This document shows positions 1-8,607 of a stretch of 60,756 nt of DNA, one piece after another. The position numbers and the translations under genes were made by a program. The stretch comes from Lachnospiraceae bacterium (GTDB lineage: Bacteria > Bacillota > Clostridia > Lachnospirales > Lachnospiraceae). The DNA is taken from positions 1 to 60,756 of the forward strand of contig JALERL010000009.1 of assembly GCA_022764465.1 (NCBI GenBank). The letters are read 5' to 3'. Numbering within the stretch: the first letter of the stretch is position 1; the number at the start of each line of letters is the position of its first letter. The notes under the pieces are model-generated. The model did no database searches. It saw nothing but the letters and a program-made list of their open reading frames with translations, and had not been told where the DNA came from.

Positions 1-781
1 CGATCCCTCCCTCTAACAGCTCGCACATTTTTGCAAACTTCTCTCCCTCTAATGTATAGTTGACAAACTGCATCACCACATAGATCTGTATCAGCGGTGT
101 CAGCAGATACCGCATGACCCACTGTACCAGAAAAATGATGAGGAATGCCATCTCGTAGAAGCCCGATGCCGTTGTTGTTCCATTTGAAAACACCATGGAC
201 ATACTAAAGACCGGCAGCAACACCTTCATAAATTCCACAATCTGATCTAAGGTTCCCGTCAAAAGTTCCTCCACGACTGCAAAGGACTTCATCAAAAGCA
301 CCATCAGTTCGACGTAAACCAGCAGAAAGCAAAGCTGTGAAACATAACTGTTTTGAAAAACCGAGGAAAAGTTCCGAAGCAGTGCAAATGCAAATGCCAG
401 CGCGATCATGACAATAAGCAGTTCCCGGTTATTTTCAATCTCACCAAGCAGCAGATCTCCGGTATAACTTCCAATCTGCTGAAACAGCTTCGTATCCCCA
501 CCGGACATCAGTTCCGACACCAGCGTAGAAAATGAAAGACTACTTTCTTTATCCTGTTCCTGTATATATGTATCAATCGAATCCATATCAAGCCGGTCGA
601 TCATCTGCTGTTTTACCTCATCTGCTCCGACTTCAAGCAGCGTACGTTCTTCTCCTGTCGTATTTGTCCCTATACCATTCTCCTGCGCAGCCTGTACCGG
701 CAGCCCGCCGAAAAAAAATACAAGAAGCACGATCAGACAGACTGTCCGTCCGCACAGTCCCATTTTTTGCTCTCTTTTCAT
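1..781 (-). CDS. spoIIIAE: Stage III sporulation protein AE, 3' part missing
   Basis: The N-terminal 260 residues are present and the gene runs off the left edge; family members are near 390 residues. The product is a polytopic membrane component of the SpoIIIA-SpoIIQ channel linking mother cell and forespore. The translation starts with a signal-peptide-like stretch (basic MKREQK, then a hydrophobic run ending near VQAAQ), then a soluble segment with DMDSIDTYI, then several hydrophobic segments. The ATG at 781-779 overlaps the spoIIIAD stop (780-778), as in a translationally coupled operon. Assignment rests on position after AA-AB-AC-AD and on the topology. Confidence in identity is high; the C-terminus cannot be judged. 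Confidence 0.93.
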   Translation of the reverse strand, partial: MKREQKMGLCGRTVCLIVLLVFFFGGLPVQAAQENGIGTNTTGEERTLLEVGADEVKQQMIDRLDMDSIDTYIQEQDKESSLSFSTLVSELMSGGDTKLFQQIGSYTGDLLLGEIENNRELLIVMIALAFAFALLRNFSSVFQNSYVSQLCFLLVYVELMVLLMKSFAVVEELLTGTLDQIVEFMKVLLPVFSMSMVFSNGTTTASGFYEMAFLIIFLVQWVMRYLLTPLIQIYVVMQFVNYTLEGEKFAKMCELLEGGI

Positions 782-1161
782 AAGAATTCCTCAATGGTCT
801 GTATAAAGGACATGAGTACCGGCATACTGATCAGCAGGATCGACATCTTCGCAAAGGTCTCTATCTGTCCTGCGATCGCCTGATACCCGGCATCCTTACA
901 CAGGCTGGAAGAAAAGTCTGCTATATAGGTAATCCCGATCATCTTAAGGATCGTTCCGATATAGCGTTCATCCACAACGATCAGTGACTGCACAGAATTG
1001 ATATAACCAAGCACCAGCTCCAGCTTCGAAATCAGATACAAAAAAATGCAGGTACAGACTGCCATGCTGATAAACAGGCTGTATTCCGATTTATAGGAAC
1101 GCACAAAGACCCCCAGCAGAACACCAGCGACACCGATTGCCGCTATTTTCATAACATCCAT
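778..1161 (-). CDS. spoIIIAD: Stage III sporulation protein AD
   Basis: A 127-residue hydrophobic protein with about four membrane segments, matching SpoIIIAD in length and in its position between AC and AE. It is an inner-membrane component of the SpoIIIA complex, made in the mother cell. Recognisable features are an N-terminal helix (IAAIGVAGVLLGVFVR) and the AIAGQIETFAKMSILLISMPV segment typical of the family. The chosen ATG at 1161 has only a distant AAAGG; a second ATG three codons on is an alternative. The stop overlaps the spoIIIAE start by the four-base ATGA arrangement. Confidence 0.93.
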   Translation of the reverse strand: MDVMKIAAIGVAGVLLGVFVRSYKSEYSLFISMAVCTCIFLYLISKLELVLGYINSVQSLIVVDERYIGTILKMIGITYIADFSSSLCKDAGYQAIAGQIETFAKMSILLISMPVLMSFIQTIEEFL

Positions 1162-1233
1162 CGAAAAATCATGCCTTTCTTTCCGCCTGCCGGCTTTCTG
1201 CCGCAGGCACCAATTTATAACTGTTTTCCCGCA

Positions 1234-1428
1234 TCATAGGGCAAACAGGTTCTTAATCGTCTGAAACAGTTCATAGATATATGGCACGATCCAGAACAGT
1301 ACGATCAACAGCCCCGCAAGGCTTGTCAGAAATGCATGTTCTTCTCTTCCGCTATGCTTTAACACCTGACTGATCACCGTAACTAAGATCCCGACTGCCG
1401 CAATCTTAAAAATCAAATTTACACTCAT
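1234..1428 (-). CDS. spoIIIAC: Stage III sporulation protein AC
   Basis: A small two-helix membrane protein (64 residues from this start). SpoIIIAC is a short integral membrane subunit of the mother cell-forespore channel. The start MSVNLIFKIAAVGILV aligns with the known N-terminus of the family. The ATG at 1428-1426 has GGAG six bases upstream, whereas the ATG at 1440 overlaps that ribosome binding site, so the shorter start is preferred. It sits 23-35 nt after spoIIIAB and 73 nt before spoIIIAD. Confidence 0.92.
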   Translation of the reverse strand: MSVNLIFKIAAVGILVTVISQVLKHSGREEHAFLTSLAGLLIVLFWIVPYIYELFQTIKNLFAL

Positions 1429-1462
1429 GCCATGCTCCATCTTCTCTTTCTTATTTTTCTGC

Positions 1463-1981
1463 TCAGATCAGAACCAGTATCAGAAAGATACCGGCGGCAG
1501 CACTCAGATACCGGCATAGCTTTAACCGGTTCTCCATCTCTTTTCCTGCCTGTTCGATCAGACGGCTGATCTGTTCACAATAGAGCCTGACCGCCCCCTC
1601 CTGCATCTGTCCGTTCTCATGGGTCAAAATACTGCCAGCCTCCTGTAACGTGCGATATTCTGTCATGTTTAGTAAAAACTCCTTTTTATGGTGTTGCAAT
1701 ATCTCACACCACAGCTTCTTTACATCTGCCTCCCGATACGCTTCCAAGTCCTTTGCCAGATCTGTTAAAACCTCCCGATAAGGGGCATGCATGGTCTGTG
1801 CCAGACGTTTTAAAAGCTGTGGAAGCGGAAGCTTCAGATAACACATCTCATTGCCAAGCCGGTACAGCAGTTCCTTCCCATCTAACAGCTGTCTGTAATG
1901 TGCGCGGATCCGGTATATATATGCCTGACCGATCCCCAGCATACCGGATAAGATGCAAAGACAGCCAATGAGCCTTAACAT
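1463..1981 (-). CDS. spoIIIAB: Stage III sporulation protein AB
   Basis: A 172-residue protein with an N-terminal membrane helix (LIGCLCILSGMLGIGQAY), a long helical middle part and a hydrophobic C-terminal helix ending FLILVLI. This is the SpoIIIAB layout, which resembles GspF-type assembly platform proteins of type II secretion. GGAG lies five bases before the ATG. The start overlaps the spoIIIAA stop (1977-1975) by 7 nt, indicating coupled translation with the ATPase. Confidence 0.93.
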   Translation of the reverse strand: MLRLIGCLCILSGMLGIGQAYIYRIRAHYRQLLDGKELLYRLGNEMCYLKLPLPQLLKRLAQTMHAPYREVLTDLAKDLEAYREADVKKLWCEILQHHKKEFLLNMTEYRTLQEAGSILTHENGQMQEGAVRLYCEQISRLIEQAGKEMENRLKLCRYLSAAAGIFLILVLI

Positions 1982-2913
1982 AAGAGCTCCAGATTATCAT
2001 CATAGATCTTAAAATTACGGCTGCCACTTTCTGCCTTATGTAACACTACATAACGTTCAAAGGTATGATGTGCCAGCCACTTCTGCACAAGCCTTTTTTC
2101 TTTTAGTTCCTGTATGTCCGCAGCATGCAGTGTCCCAAGAATACGGCTTCCACTGTTTAAGGTCTGTTCTACTGCCTGATAATCCTCCTCTGTTCCAAGC
2201 TCATCCACTGCTATGACCTGCGGTGACATTGACCGAAGCAGGATACGCATTCCCTCGCTTTTGCTGCAACGGTCTAAGACATCGGTTCTGCGGCCGACAT
2301 CATTTTGCGGAACGCCAAGATAACAAGCTGCTATCTCGGAACGTTCATCCACAAGGCCGATCCGCAGTCCGCTTAAGTAGGAAGTCCCATCTGACAGCAT
2401 CCGGATACAGTCTCTGAGATAAGTGGTTTTCCCAATACCCGGTGCAGAGACAAGCAGTGTATTATAGATCTGTTTCCCATGTATGAGGTATGGAAGCAGA
2501 TTTCTGGCACAGCCCTGTTTCTGCTTTGCCACACGGATGTTTAAAAAACTGATATAACGGATGTCTGCAACTTTTCCCCGTTCCATCCGCACCTGTCCTG
2601 CAATACCGACACGATGCCCTCCTTCTAAGGTCACAAAACCATTGTGCATCTCTTCTTCAAAGGCATAAACGGAATACCTGCTTAAAAACATGACCATGTC
2701 CGCAAGATCTTCTTCCGTCATAATATATCCATCTTCGCTCTGCTCCGTCAGATGCATTCCATGTGCATCGTAATACCATTCCTTTGCCCCATACCAGAAG
2801 ATCAGAGGCTGTCCGACACGGACACGGATCTCTTCTAAACAGTCCATATGGATTCTGCACTTTAAGAGCCCTTCCCGGAGCTTTACCGGAAATATGTAAT
2901 AGATACTTTTCAT
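1975..2913 (-). CDS. spoIIIAA: Stage III sporulation protein AA, ATPase
   Basis: A 312-residue secretion-type ATPase, first gene of the spoIIIA operon. The Walker A loop is at about residues 157-164 (APGIGKTT), followed by the family segment VDERSEIAA and a Walker B region (VIAVDELGTEED) near residue 235. The N-terminal half carries the conserved EIRVRVGQPL and GHRVGIAGQV stretches. It energises the feeding-tube/channel that keeps the forespore active during late sporulation. GGAAGAAG precedes the ATG. A sigma-E promoter is expected upstream, but I could not identify one with confidence in 2914-3111. Confidence 0.95.
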   Translation of the reverse strand: MKSIYYIFPVKLREGLLKCRIHMDCLEEIRVRVGQPLIFWYGAKEWYYDAHGMHLTEQSEDGYIMTEEDLADMVMFLSRYSVYAFEEEMHNGFVTLEGGHRVGIAGQVRMERGKVADIRYISFLNIRVAKQKQGCARNLLPYLIHGKQIYNTLLVSAPGIGKTTYLRDCIRMLSDGTSYLSGLRIGLVDERSEIAACYLGVPQNDVGRRTDVLDRCSKSEGMRILLRSMSPQVIAVDELGTEEDYQAVEQTLNSGSRILGTLHAADIQELKEKRLVQKWLAHHTFERYVVLHKAESGSRNFKIYDDNLELLC

Positions 2914-3111
2914 TTTTGCTTCTTCCAGTGTTCTCTCTCCTCTCTATCGCTGCTTTTCTAAAAAGATCAGTCTATCAAATCTCCTTACAGAACATTAAGA
3001 AAATTTAAGATTCTCCATAAGTCGCCAATTCACAATTCTTGTGCATCCTGACAACTATCCCATAAACATATTCATTTGATATTCTGATTAAATAAAGTGT
3101 GCGCATCTTAA
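2914..3111. other. Non-coding leader region upstream of spoIIIA
   Basis: About 200 nt between the spoIIIAA start and the hairpin chain behind rpsU (363 nt in all from 2914 to the rpsU stop at 3276). No ORF with a ribosome binding site is visible. The region is AT-rich and should hold the spoIIIA promoter. I see no clear vegetative -35/-10 pair and only weak resemblance to sporulation sigma sites, so no promoter is called. Confidence 0.5.
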
Positions 3112-3159
3112 TTTTTTACTGTATAGGAATTCCAATGGAATTTCCTATACAGTAAAAAA
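3112..3159. repeat. Palindromic intergenic repeat, copy 1
   Basis: A 48-nt inverted repeat: outer TTTTTTACT and AGTAAAAAA arms enclose a 30-nt core (3121-3150) with arms GTATAGGAATTCC and GGAATTTCCTATAC. The stem is about 23 bp with one unpaired T and a tiny loop. The core recurs at 41970-41999 with 28 of 30 bases identical. Flanked by T and A runs, it could also terminate transcription in either direction. Confidence 0.85.
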
Positions 3160-3186
3160 GCCGCGAGGATGTTGTCCTCACGACTT
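3155..3186 (-). terminator. Rho-independent terminator, second hairpin after rpsU
   Basis: On the minus strand a 10-bp stem (GTCGTGAGGA with TCCTCGCGGC, two G-U pairs) and a short loop are followed by a run of six T. It lies about 90 nt beyond the rpsU stop and should separate rpsU from spoIIIA. Its T-run overlaps the A-run of the palindromic repeat. Confidence 0.8.
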
Positions 3187-3238
3187 TAATATATGGTCTG
3201 TATTCTTAATTTATTACACCTATTTTTGCGCATAAAGT

Positions 3239-3268
3239 GAAAGCTGCCACAAAATTGTGACAGCTTTC
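3239..3268 (-). terminator. Hairpin just after rpsU
   Basis: GAAAGCTG and CAGCTTTC form perfect arms around a second CACAA/TTGTG pairing, starting 7 nt after the rpsU stop codon. The T-rich tail is short (CACTTTATG), so it may act as an attenuating or 3'-end-stabilising hairpin, with the stronger terminator at 3155-3186 behind it. Confidence 0.65.
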
Positions 3269-3275
3269 TATCTTA

Positions 3276-3452
3276 TTAGTTGTACTTACGTTTTCTTGCA
3301 GCTTCCGATTTTTTCTTACGTCTAACACTTGGCTTTTCGTAATGTTCTCTTTTACGGATTTCCTGCTGGATACCAGCTTTCGCACAGTTTCTTTTGAATC
3401 TGCGTAAAGCGCTATCTAACGTCTCGTTTTCTTTTACGATAACATTTGACAT
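3276..3452 (-). CDS. rpsU: 30S ribosomal protein S21
   Basis: A 58-residue basic protein beginning [19 protein letters not shown] and ending with a Lys/Arg-rich tail ([15 protein letters not shown]). It is a small-subunit protein placed near the platform, involved in start-site selection. The length and the motif [11 protein letters not shown] are diagnostic of S21. GGAGGGAGG lies upstream of the ATG at 3452-3450. The gene has its own promoter (3532-3559) and is followed by hairpins at 3239-3268 and 3155-3186. Confidence 0.97.
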   Translation of the reverse strand: MSNVIVKENETLDSALRRFKRNCAKAGIQQEIRKREHYEKPSVRRKKKSEAARKRKYN

Positions 3453-3531
3453 AGTCTCACACCTAACCTCCCTCCAGTTGCTTATTGTGCATATTCAACT
3501 GTTTGGGTAATATTTTATTGCACTATCATTG

Positions 3532-3559
3532 ATTATAGCAGATTTTTTCAATTCGTCAA
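3532..3559 (-). promoter_or_regulatory. Sigma-A promoter of rpsU
   Basis: On the minus strand TTGACG, a 16-bp spacer and TATAAT. It lies 80 nt upstream of the rpsU start, just behind alaS, so rpsU can be transcribed separately from alaS. Confidence 0.8.
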
Positions 3560-3608
3560 CTATTTTCAACAAAAAATATAAATTATTTTCCAAACAACTA
3601 TCGCCTGC

Positions 3609-6269
3609 TTAGATCTGGCTCTCTAATACATTCTTTGCTTCTGCAAGTGCATCTGCAATACCAGCCGGGTTCTTACCACCGGCCTGAGCCATATTCGGAC
3701 GTCCACCGCCGCCGCCACCGACTTTTGCGGCAATGCCCTTGATCAGGTTTCCTGCATGTGCGCCCTTTGCCATTGCATCATCGGTTGCCATTGCGATCAG
3801 GTTTACCTTTCCATCACAGTCAGAAGCTAATACAACAACACCGCTGCCTAACTTCTCTTTTAACTGGTCTCCAAGGTCACGCAGTCCGTTCATATCCACA
3901 CCTGCTACGGATGCAGCAAGTAATTTCATGCCCTTTACCTCTACGACCTGATCCATAACATCACCAAGTGCATCCTTGGCTGCCTTGCTCTTTAAGGACT
4001 CGTTCTCACTCTGTAAAGCCTTCATCTCTGCCATCATATGCTCAAGACGCTCACAGAGGGTTGCCGGAGTTGTTTTTACTAACTTCGCTGCTGCTTCTAA
4101 TTCAGCCTCGATCTTATCATAATATTCAAATACTGCATTCGATGTCAGTGCCTCAATACGACGTACGCCTGCTGCCACACCGGTCTCGGATACGATCTTG
4201 AATGCAGTGATTGCTGCCGTATTGCTTACATGTGTACCACCACATAACTCGGTTGAGAAATCGCCCATCTTTACGACACGGACTTTCTCACCATACTTCT
4301 CACCGAAAAGTGCCATTGCACCGGTCTTCTTTGCTTCGTCTAAGGTCATGATCTCTGTTACAACCGGAAGTGCTGCTGCGATCTGCTCGTTTACGATATT
4401 CTCTACCTGTTTGATCTCTTCTGCTGTCATAGCCGAGAAGTGTGAGAAGTCAAAACGGAGACGATCCGGATTGACATCGGAACCGGCCTGCTCTACATGG
4501 GAGCCTAATACATTACGGAGTGCCTTCTGTAATAAGTGGGTTGCACTGTGGTTCTTTGCGATTGCAGCACGCTTATCTGCATCTACCACAAGCTCTACCA
4601 CATCACCGGTTTTTACCATTCCCTTTGTTACTTTTCCGATATGACCAACCTTACCGCCTAACATCTTAACAGTATCTTCTACGGAAAACTCAAAGCTTCC
4701 ATCTGCGCTTCTTATCACACCGGTATCTGCATTCTGTCCACCCATTGTTGCATAGAATGGTGTCTGCTCTACAAAGATTGTTCCTACTTCTCCATCGGAT
4801 AATGCTTCTACGATCTCTGTCTCTGTTGTCATAACCGTTACCTTAGAGCTGTAAGTCAGATTCTCATAACCGACGAACTCTGTCGTAACAGCCGGGTCGA
4901 TAGATTCATATACCGTCACATCCGCACCCATATAGTTTGTCACCTTACGTGCTTTTCTTGCCTTGGTACGCTGCTCTTCCATTGCTGCGCCAAATCCTGC
5001 CTCATCAATCGTAAAGCCCTTCTCCTCTAAGATCTCCTGTGTCAGATCAAGTGGAAATCCATAAGTGTCATACAGCTTGAATGCATCTGCACCGGAAAGC
5101 TCTTTGCTTCCGTTTTTCTCCATCTCTGTCTGCATATCTGCTAAGATTGCAAGGCCCTGATCGATCGTCTTATTGAACTTCTCTTCTTCCTGGGATAATA
5201 CCTTGAAGATGAATTCCTTCTTCTCCTCTAATTCCGGATAACCGTCCTTGCTCTCATTGATGACTGTCTCAGACAGTTTTGCAAGGAATAAACCGTCAAT
5301 ACCGAGTAATCTTCCATGTCTTGCTGCACGACGGATCAGACGACGCAGTACATAACCTCTTCCTTCATTCGATGGCATGATTCCATCGGAGATCATAAAG
5401 GTTGAGGAACGGATATGGTCTGTGATCAGACGGATCGATACATCATCTAATGCATCCTGCTGATAGGTCTTATGTGACATCTCACAGATCTTATCACGGA
5501 TTGCTTTCATCGTATCAATATCGAATACCGAATCTACATCCTGCATTACAACAGCCAGACGCTCTAATCCCATACCGGTATCGATGTTCTTCTGTGCCAG
5601 TTCTTCATAGCCGCCCTTGCCATCTCCGTCAAACTGTGTAAATACGTTGTTCCACACTTCCATAAAACGGTCACAGTCACAGCCGACCTTACAGTCCGGG
5701 CTGCCACAGCCGTACTTCTCGCCTCTGTCATAATAGATCTCAGAACAAGGACCACAAGGGCCTGCACCATGCTCCCAGAAGTTATCGCATTCACCGGTCT
5801 CAGGATCACGGTAAAAACGTGTGATCTTCTCTGCCGGAACGCCTACTTCCTTTGTCCAGATATCAAATGCCTCATCATCTTCTCCATAGATCGATGGATA
5901 TAATCTGTCCGGATCTAACTCAAGCACCTTGGTTAAGAACTCCCAGGACCATGCGATCGCTTCATGCTTAAAATAATCTCCGAAGGAGAAGTTACCAAGC
6001 ATCTCAAAGAAAGTCAGATGTCTTGCTGTCTTACCAACGTTTTCAATATCACCGGTACGGATACACTTCTGACAAGTCGTTACTCTTGTTCTCGGTGGGA
6101 TCTCCTGTCCGGTAAAATAAGGCTTTAACGGTGCCATACCTGCATTGATCAGTAATAAGCTGTTATCATTGTGTGGTACCAGAGAAAAGCTCTTCATTGC
6201 AAGATGTCCCTTGCTCTCGAAGAATTCAAGGTACATTCTTCTTAAATCATTTACGCCATACTTTTTCAC
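3609..6269 (-). CDS. alaS: Alanyl-tRNA synthetase
   Basis: An 886-residue class II synthetase that charges tRNA-Ala in the cytoplasm. The catalytic core starts MKKYGVNDLRRMYLEFF and carries the GNFSFGDYFK motif. The editing domain has the zinc/active-site HSATHLLQKAL (HxxxH) near residue 575 and CGGTHV near 675, which remove mischarged serine and glycine. The C-terminal C-Ala domain ends with a Gly-rich GGGGGGRPNMAQAGG. It is full length. It follows a 49-residue membrane peptide and shares the promoter at 6515-6543. I saw no T-box leader. Confidence 0.98.
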   Translation of the reverse strand: MKKYGVNDLRRMYLEFFESKGHLAMKSFSLVPHNDNSLLLINAGMAPLKPYFTGQEIPPRTRVTTCQKCIRTGDIENVGKTARHLTFFEMLGNFSFGDYFKHEAIAWSWEFLTKVLELDPDRLYPSIYGEDDEAFDIWTKEVGVPAEKITRFYRDPETGECDNFWEHGAGPCGPCSEIYYDRGEKYGCGSPDCKVGCDCDRFMEVWNNVFTQFDGDGKGGYEELAQKNIDTGMGLERLAVVMQDVDSVFDIDTMKAIRDKICEMSHKTYQQDALDDVSIRLITDHIRSSTFMISDGIMPSNEGRGYVLRRLIRRAARHGRLLGIDGLFLAKLSETVINESKDGYPELEEKKEFIFKVLSQEEEKFNKTIDQGLAILADMQTEMEKNGSKELSGADAFKLYDTYGFPLDLTQEILEEKGFTIDEAGFGAAMEEQRTKARKARKVTNYMGADVTVYESIDPAVTTEFVGYENLTYSSKVTVMTTETEIVEALSDGEVGTIFVEQTPFYATMGGQNADTGVIRSADGSFEFSVEDTVKMLGGKVGHIGKVTKGMVKTGDVVELVVDADKRAAIAKNHSATHLLQKALRNVLGSHVEQAGSDVNPDRLRFDFSHFSAMTAEEIKQVENIVNEQIAAALPVVTEIMTLDEAKKTGAMALFGEKYGEKVRVVKMGDFSTELCGGTHVSNTAAITAFKIVSETGVAAGVRRIEALTSNAVFEYYDKIEAELEAAAKLVKTTPATLCERLEHMMAEMKALQSENESLKSKAAKDALGDVMDQVVEVKGMKLLAASVAGVDMNGLRDLGDQLKEKLGSGVVVLASDCDGKVNLIAMATDDAMAKGAHAGNLIKGIAAKVGGGGGGRPNMAQAGGKNPAGIADALAEAKNVLESQI

Positions 6270-6323
6270 GTCTATTCCTCCAAAATCTATTTCTCTTTCT
6301 GTAATCCGGCAGTCAGGATCCGC

Positions 6324-6473
6324 TTACGCTTCCTTATTCTCCCTGCCGGTCTCAAGCTCCTTTGCATCCTTACGCGCACGTAATGCCTTTCCCGCAAAAA
6401 CACCCGCGACTGCAATGACCGCCAGAATCACAAAAATGATTAAATACTGTAAAAAACTTCCAATAAAAGCCAT
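6324..6473 (-). CDS. 49-residue single-pass membrane peptide upstream of alaS
   Basis: Starts MAFIGSFLQYLIIFVILAV and has one hydrophobic segment (about residues 4-27), then a basic, charged cytoplasmic-type tail ending ENKEA. GGGAGGAAACGAT gives a strong ribosome binding site before the ATG at 6473-6471. It is the first gene behind the promoter at 6515-6543 and ends 54 nt before alaS, so the two are probably co-transcribed. No catalytic motif is visible. The function is unknown; a membrane-associated small regulator or scaffold is only a guess. Confidence 0.75.
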   Translation of the reverse strand: MAFIGSFLQYLIIFVILAVIAVAGVFAGKALRARKDAKELETGRENKEA

Positions 6474-6514
6474 ATCGTTTCCTCCCATTCAAAAAAGTCA
6501 GAATACCTTCCGCT

Positions 6515-6543
6515 ATTATAGCCCACTCGTCCTATTTTTTCAA
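6515..6543 (-). promoter_or_regulatory. Sigma-A promoter of the small peptide-alaS unit
   Basis: On the minus strand TTGAAA, a 17-bp spacer and TATAAT, beginning right after the stop codon of the upstream metallo-hydrolase gene. Confidence 0.8.
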
Positions 6544-6544
6544 C

Positions 6545-7294
6545 CTAATCAATCTCAAAAATCTGATTTTCATGGGTAATGTCCACCAAACGTTCCGTAA
6601 ACAGTGAGTTGTTGCACATTCTCTTATACTGCGCCGGCAGATCAAACTGCTGCCACATATGCATCGGGAAAACATAATCCGCATTCATATGGCGCATAAA
6701 ATAATCCAGTCCGCGGTTCGTATGCTCTCCCAGTCTTCCGTCTAATACCACAAATGCGACATCAATATGTCTGTCACTGATCCTCGAAAGTGCACCCTTA
6801 TAGCCACGCTCCATTTTTCCATTGATCAGTTCTCCTGCGCCTTCCATCTTCCAGTTGTGCAGATCTCCCGCATGATAGATCACCTTTCCTTCTGCCTCTA
6901 CGAGAAACGCCACACCGACATCCGTCGAACGAAGCGTCGTGATCTTCATGTCATCCACTTTATAACTGCCATCCGGACTTACAAATTTGATTTTTTCCTT
7001 CACCGATAACGGAATCCCGTTCCGCAGCAGGTAATTTCTGCCCAACCGGATGTCCTTTGATAGAATATACTGAATATCCGGATACTTTCCGGCAAGCTTT
7101 AAAATGCCAAGATCAAAGTGATCCTGGTGCTTATGGCTGGCAAAAAAGTACAGTTTTTTTGCCGGATCGAACTCCGGCAGCTGTCCGGTAAAATGATATC
7201 CGTTTACCTTATCACCATCAAAATAATCAAATACCAGAATATGCGACTCTAACTCCACTACAAAACAGCTGTGATGTACAAATGTGATCTTCAT
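6545..7294 (-). CDS. Metallo-beta-lactamase-fold hydrolase
   Basis: A 249-residue UlaG/YycJ-like metallo-hydrolase. Early strands carry VHHSCFVVE, and the metal-binding motif appears as SHKHQDHFD (HxHxDH) near residues 66-74, with later ligands in HAGDLH and FPMHMW. The substrate is unknown. It follows the amidohydrolase gene by 17 nt and has AAAGG before its ATG, so it probably belongs to the pnp-amidohydrolase operon and may act on a nucleoside- or ribose-derived product. That substrate link is inference from position. Confidence 0.85.
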   Translation of the reverse strand: MKITFVHHSCFVVELESHILVFDYFDGDKVNGYHFTGQLPEFDPAKKLYFFASHKHQDHFDLGILKLAGKYPDIQYILSKDIRLGRNYLLRNGIPLSVKEKIKFVSPDGSYKVDDMKITTLRSTDVGVAFLVEAEGKVIYHAGDLHNWKMEGAGELINGKMERGYKGALSRISDRHIDVAFVVLDGRLGEHTNRGLDYFMRHMNADYVFPMHMWQQFDLPAQYKRMCNNSLFTERLVDITHENQIFEID

Positions 7295-7311
7295 AATCTG
7301 TGCCTTTCTAC

Positions 7312-8607
7312 TTATCTGTGTGTACTTACAATTTCATTGACCTTACGATAGATTTCTTCCGGATCAAAGCCGATTTCAAACTGCATGCCCGCTCCCTTCC
7401 GGTTCTCATAGAGGATACGTCCATTCACCATCGTAAGGATCACATTCTGCTTGCTTCCACTGTATACAATATTTTTTACGATATTATTTTCCGGCTGCAT
7501 ATTCGGCTGCTTTAAGTCGATCATGATCAGATCTGCCCTTTTTCCTTCGGCAAGTCTGTCACAGTCGGCAAGTCCCATTGCCTTTGCACCGCCTGCCGTT
7601 GCCATATATAAAACCTCGTCTGCCCCAAAGCAGGCCGCGTCCTTTTCCCTGATCTTGGCAAGGCCGGTTGTAAGGAACATCTCCCGGAACATATCAAGAC
7701 AGTTGTTGCTTGCAGCCCCGTCTGTTCCGATTGCTACATTGATGCCACGGTCTAAAAAGGTCTTGACCGGAGCGATCCCGCTTGCAAGCTTCAGATTCGA
7801 TGCCGGGTTTGTCACTACAGATAAGTCTTTTTTTGCAAAAATATCAATGTCCTTCTCATCAAAATAAATACAGTGATAGCCGCCACCGCCATATGCATAC
7901 ATCCCAAGTTCGTCTGTAAGCTGTGTCGGTGTCATGCCGTAACGCTTTTTACATTCCTCAACCTCTAAGGCTGTTTCGGAATTATGCAGATATACCGGAG
8001 AATGCAGCTTATCTGCAAGTGCTGCGATCTGCTCTAACTTCTGATGGGAGGTCGTATACTCCGCATGAAAGCCGATCATGTAACTGGTCAGTTCACTCAT
8101 TGCATTGACCTTATGGTAGCACTCTTCCATTTCTTCCATGCTGCTTACAAAGTCATTGACTGCACCTACCTGCACGGTTCGAAAGCCACAGTCCACTGAT
8201 GCCTGTATGACCTGCTGTGGGAAAAAATACATATCAAAATTCGAAGTGATCCCGCTTGTCAGATATTCCATGATACCTAAGATGCTCGTCCAGTATACAT
8301 CTTCTCCGGTAAGCTTCCCTTCCATTGGAAATACCTGTTTATTCAGCCATTCCTGAAGCGGAAGGTCATCGGCATAGGAACGTAAGAATGTCATTGCCGT
8401 ATGGGTATGTGCATCCTTAAAGCCCGGCATCAGAAGATTACCGTCTGCATCGATCTCTTTATCCCATGCCGGGGCAGCCGGTGTGTCCTTTCCGTCTCCG
8501 ATATAACCGATCGTATTACCAAGTACCCAGAGTTCGCCCGTTTCCACAAAAAAGGTGTGGTCTTCTCCTGTCCTTAGAATCTTCGCATCATAGAAGCGGA
8601 TATTCAT
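7312..8607 (-). CDS. mtaD: Amidohydrolase, probable 5'-methylthioadenosine/S-adenosylhomocysteine deaminase
   Basis: A 431-residue TRZ/ATZ-type amidohydrolase. The metal ligands H67 and H69 lie in FKDAHTHTAM; further ligands are in GFHAEYTTS, GGYHCIYFDE and the GTDGAASNN aspartate motif. The segment FLRSYADDLPLQEWL is characteristic of the MTA/SAH deaminase group, which convert these nucleosides to their inosine forms in the methionine-salvage and SAM-recycling pathways. The ATG overlaps the stop of the purine nucleoside phosphorylase gene (ATGA), a pairing that fits sequential deamination and phosphorolysis. Other aminopurine or guanine deaminase activities cannot be excluded. Confidence 0.82.
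   Translation of the reverse strand: MNIRFYDAKILRTGEDHTFFVETGELWVLGNTIGYIGDGKDTPAAPAWDKEIDADGNLLMPGFKDAHTHTAMTFLRSYADDLPLQEWLNKQVFPMEGKLTGEDVYWTSILGIMEYLTSGITSNFDMYFFPQQVIQASVDCGFRTVQVGAVNDFVSSMEEMEECYHKVNAMSELTSYMIGFHAEYTTSHQKLEQIAALADKLHSPVYLHNSETALEVEECKKRYGMTPTQLTDELGMYAYGGGGYHCIYFDEKDIDIFAKKDLSVVTNPASNLKLASGIAPVKTFLDRGINVAIGTDGAASNNCLDMFREMFLTTGLAKIREKDAACFGADEVLYMATAGGAKAMGLADCDRLAEGKRADLIMIDLKQPNMQPENNIVKNIVYSGSKQNVILTMVNGRILYENRKGAGMQFEIGFDPEEIYRKVNEIVSTHR

Noticed and set aside
6270-6544. T-box riboswitch before alaS
   Set aside because: Only about 40 nt lie between the promoter and the small peptide gene, and 54 nt before alaS; there is no room for, and no sign of, the T-box sequence or specifier stem.
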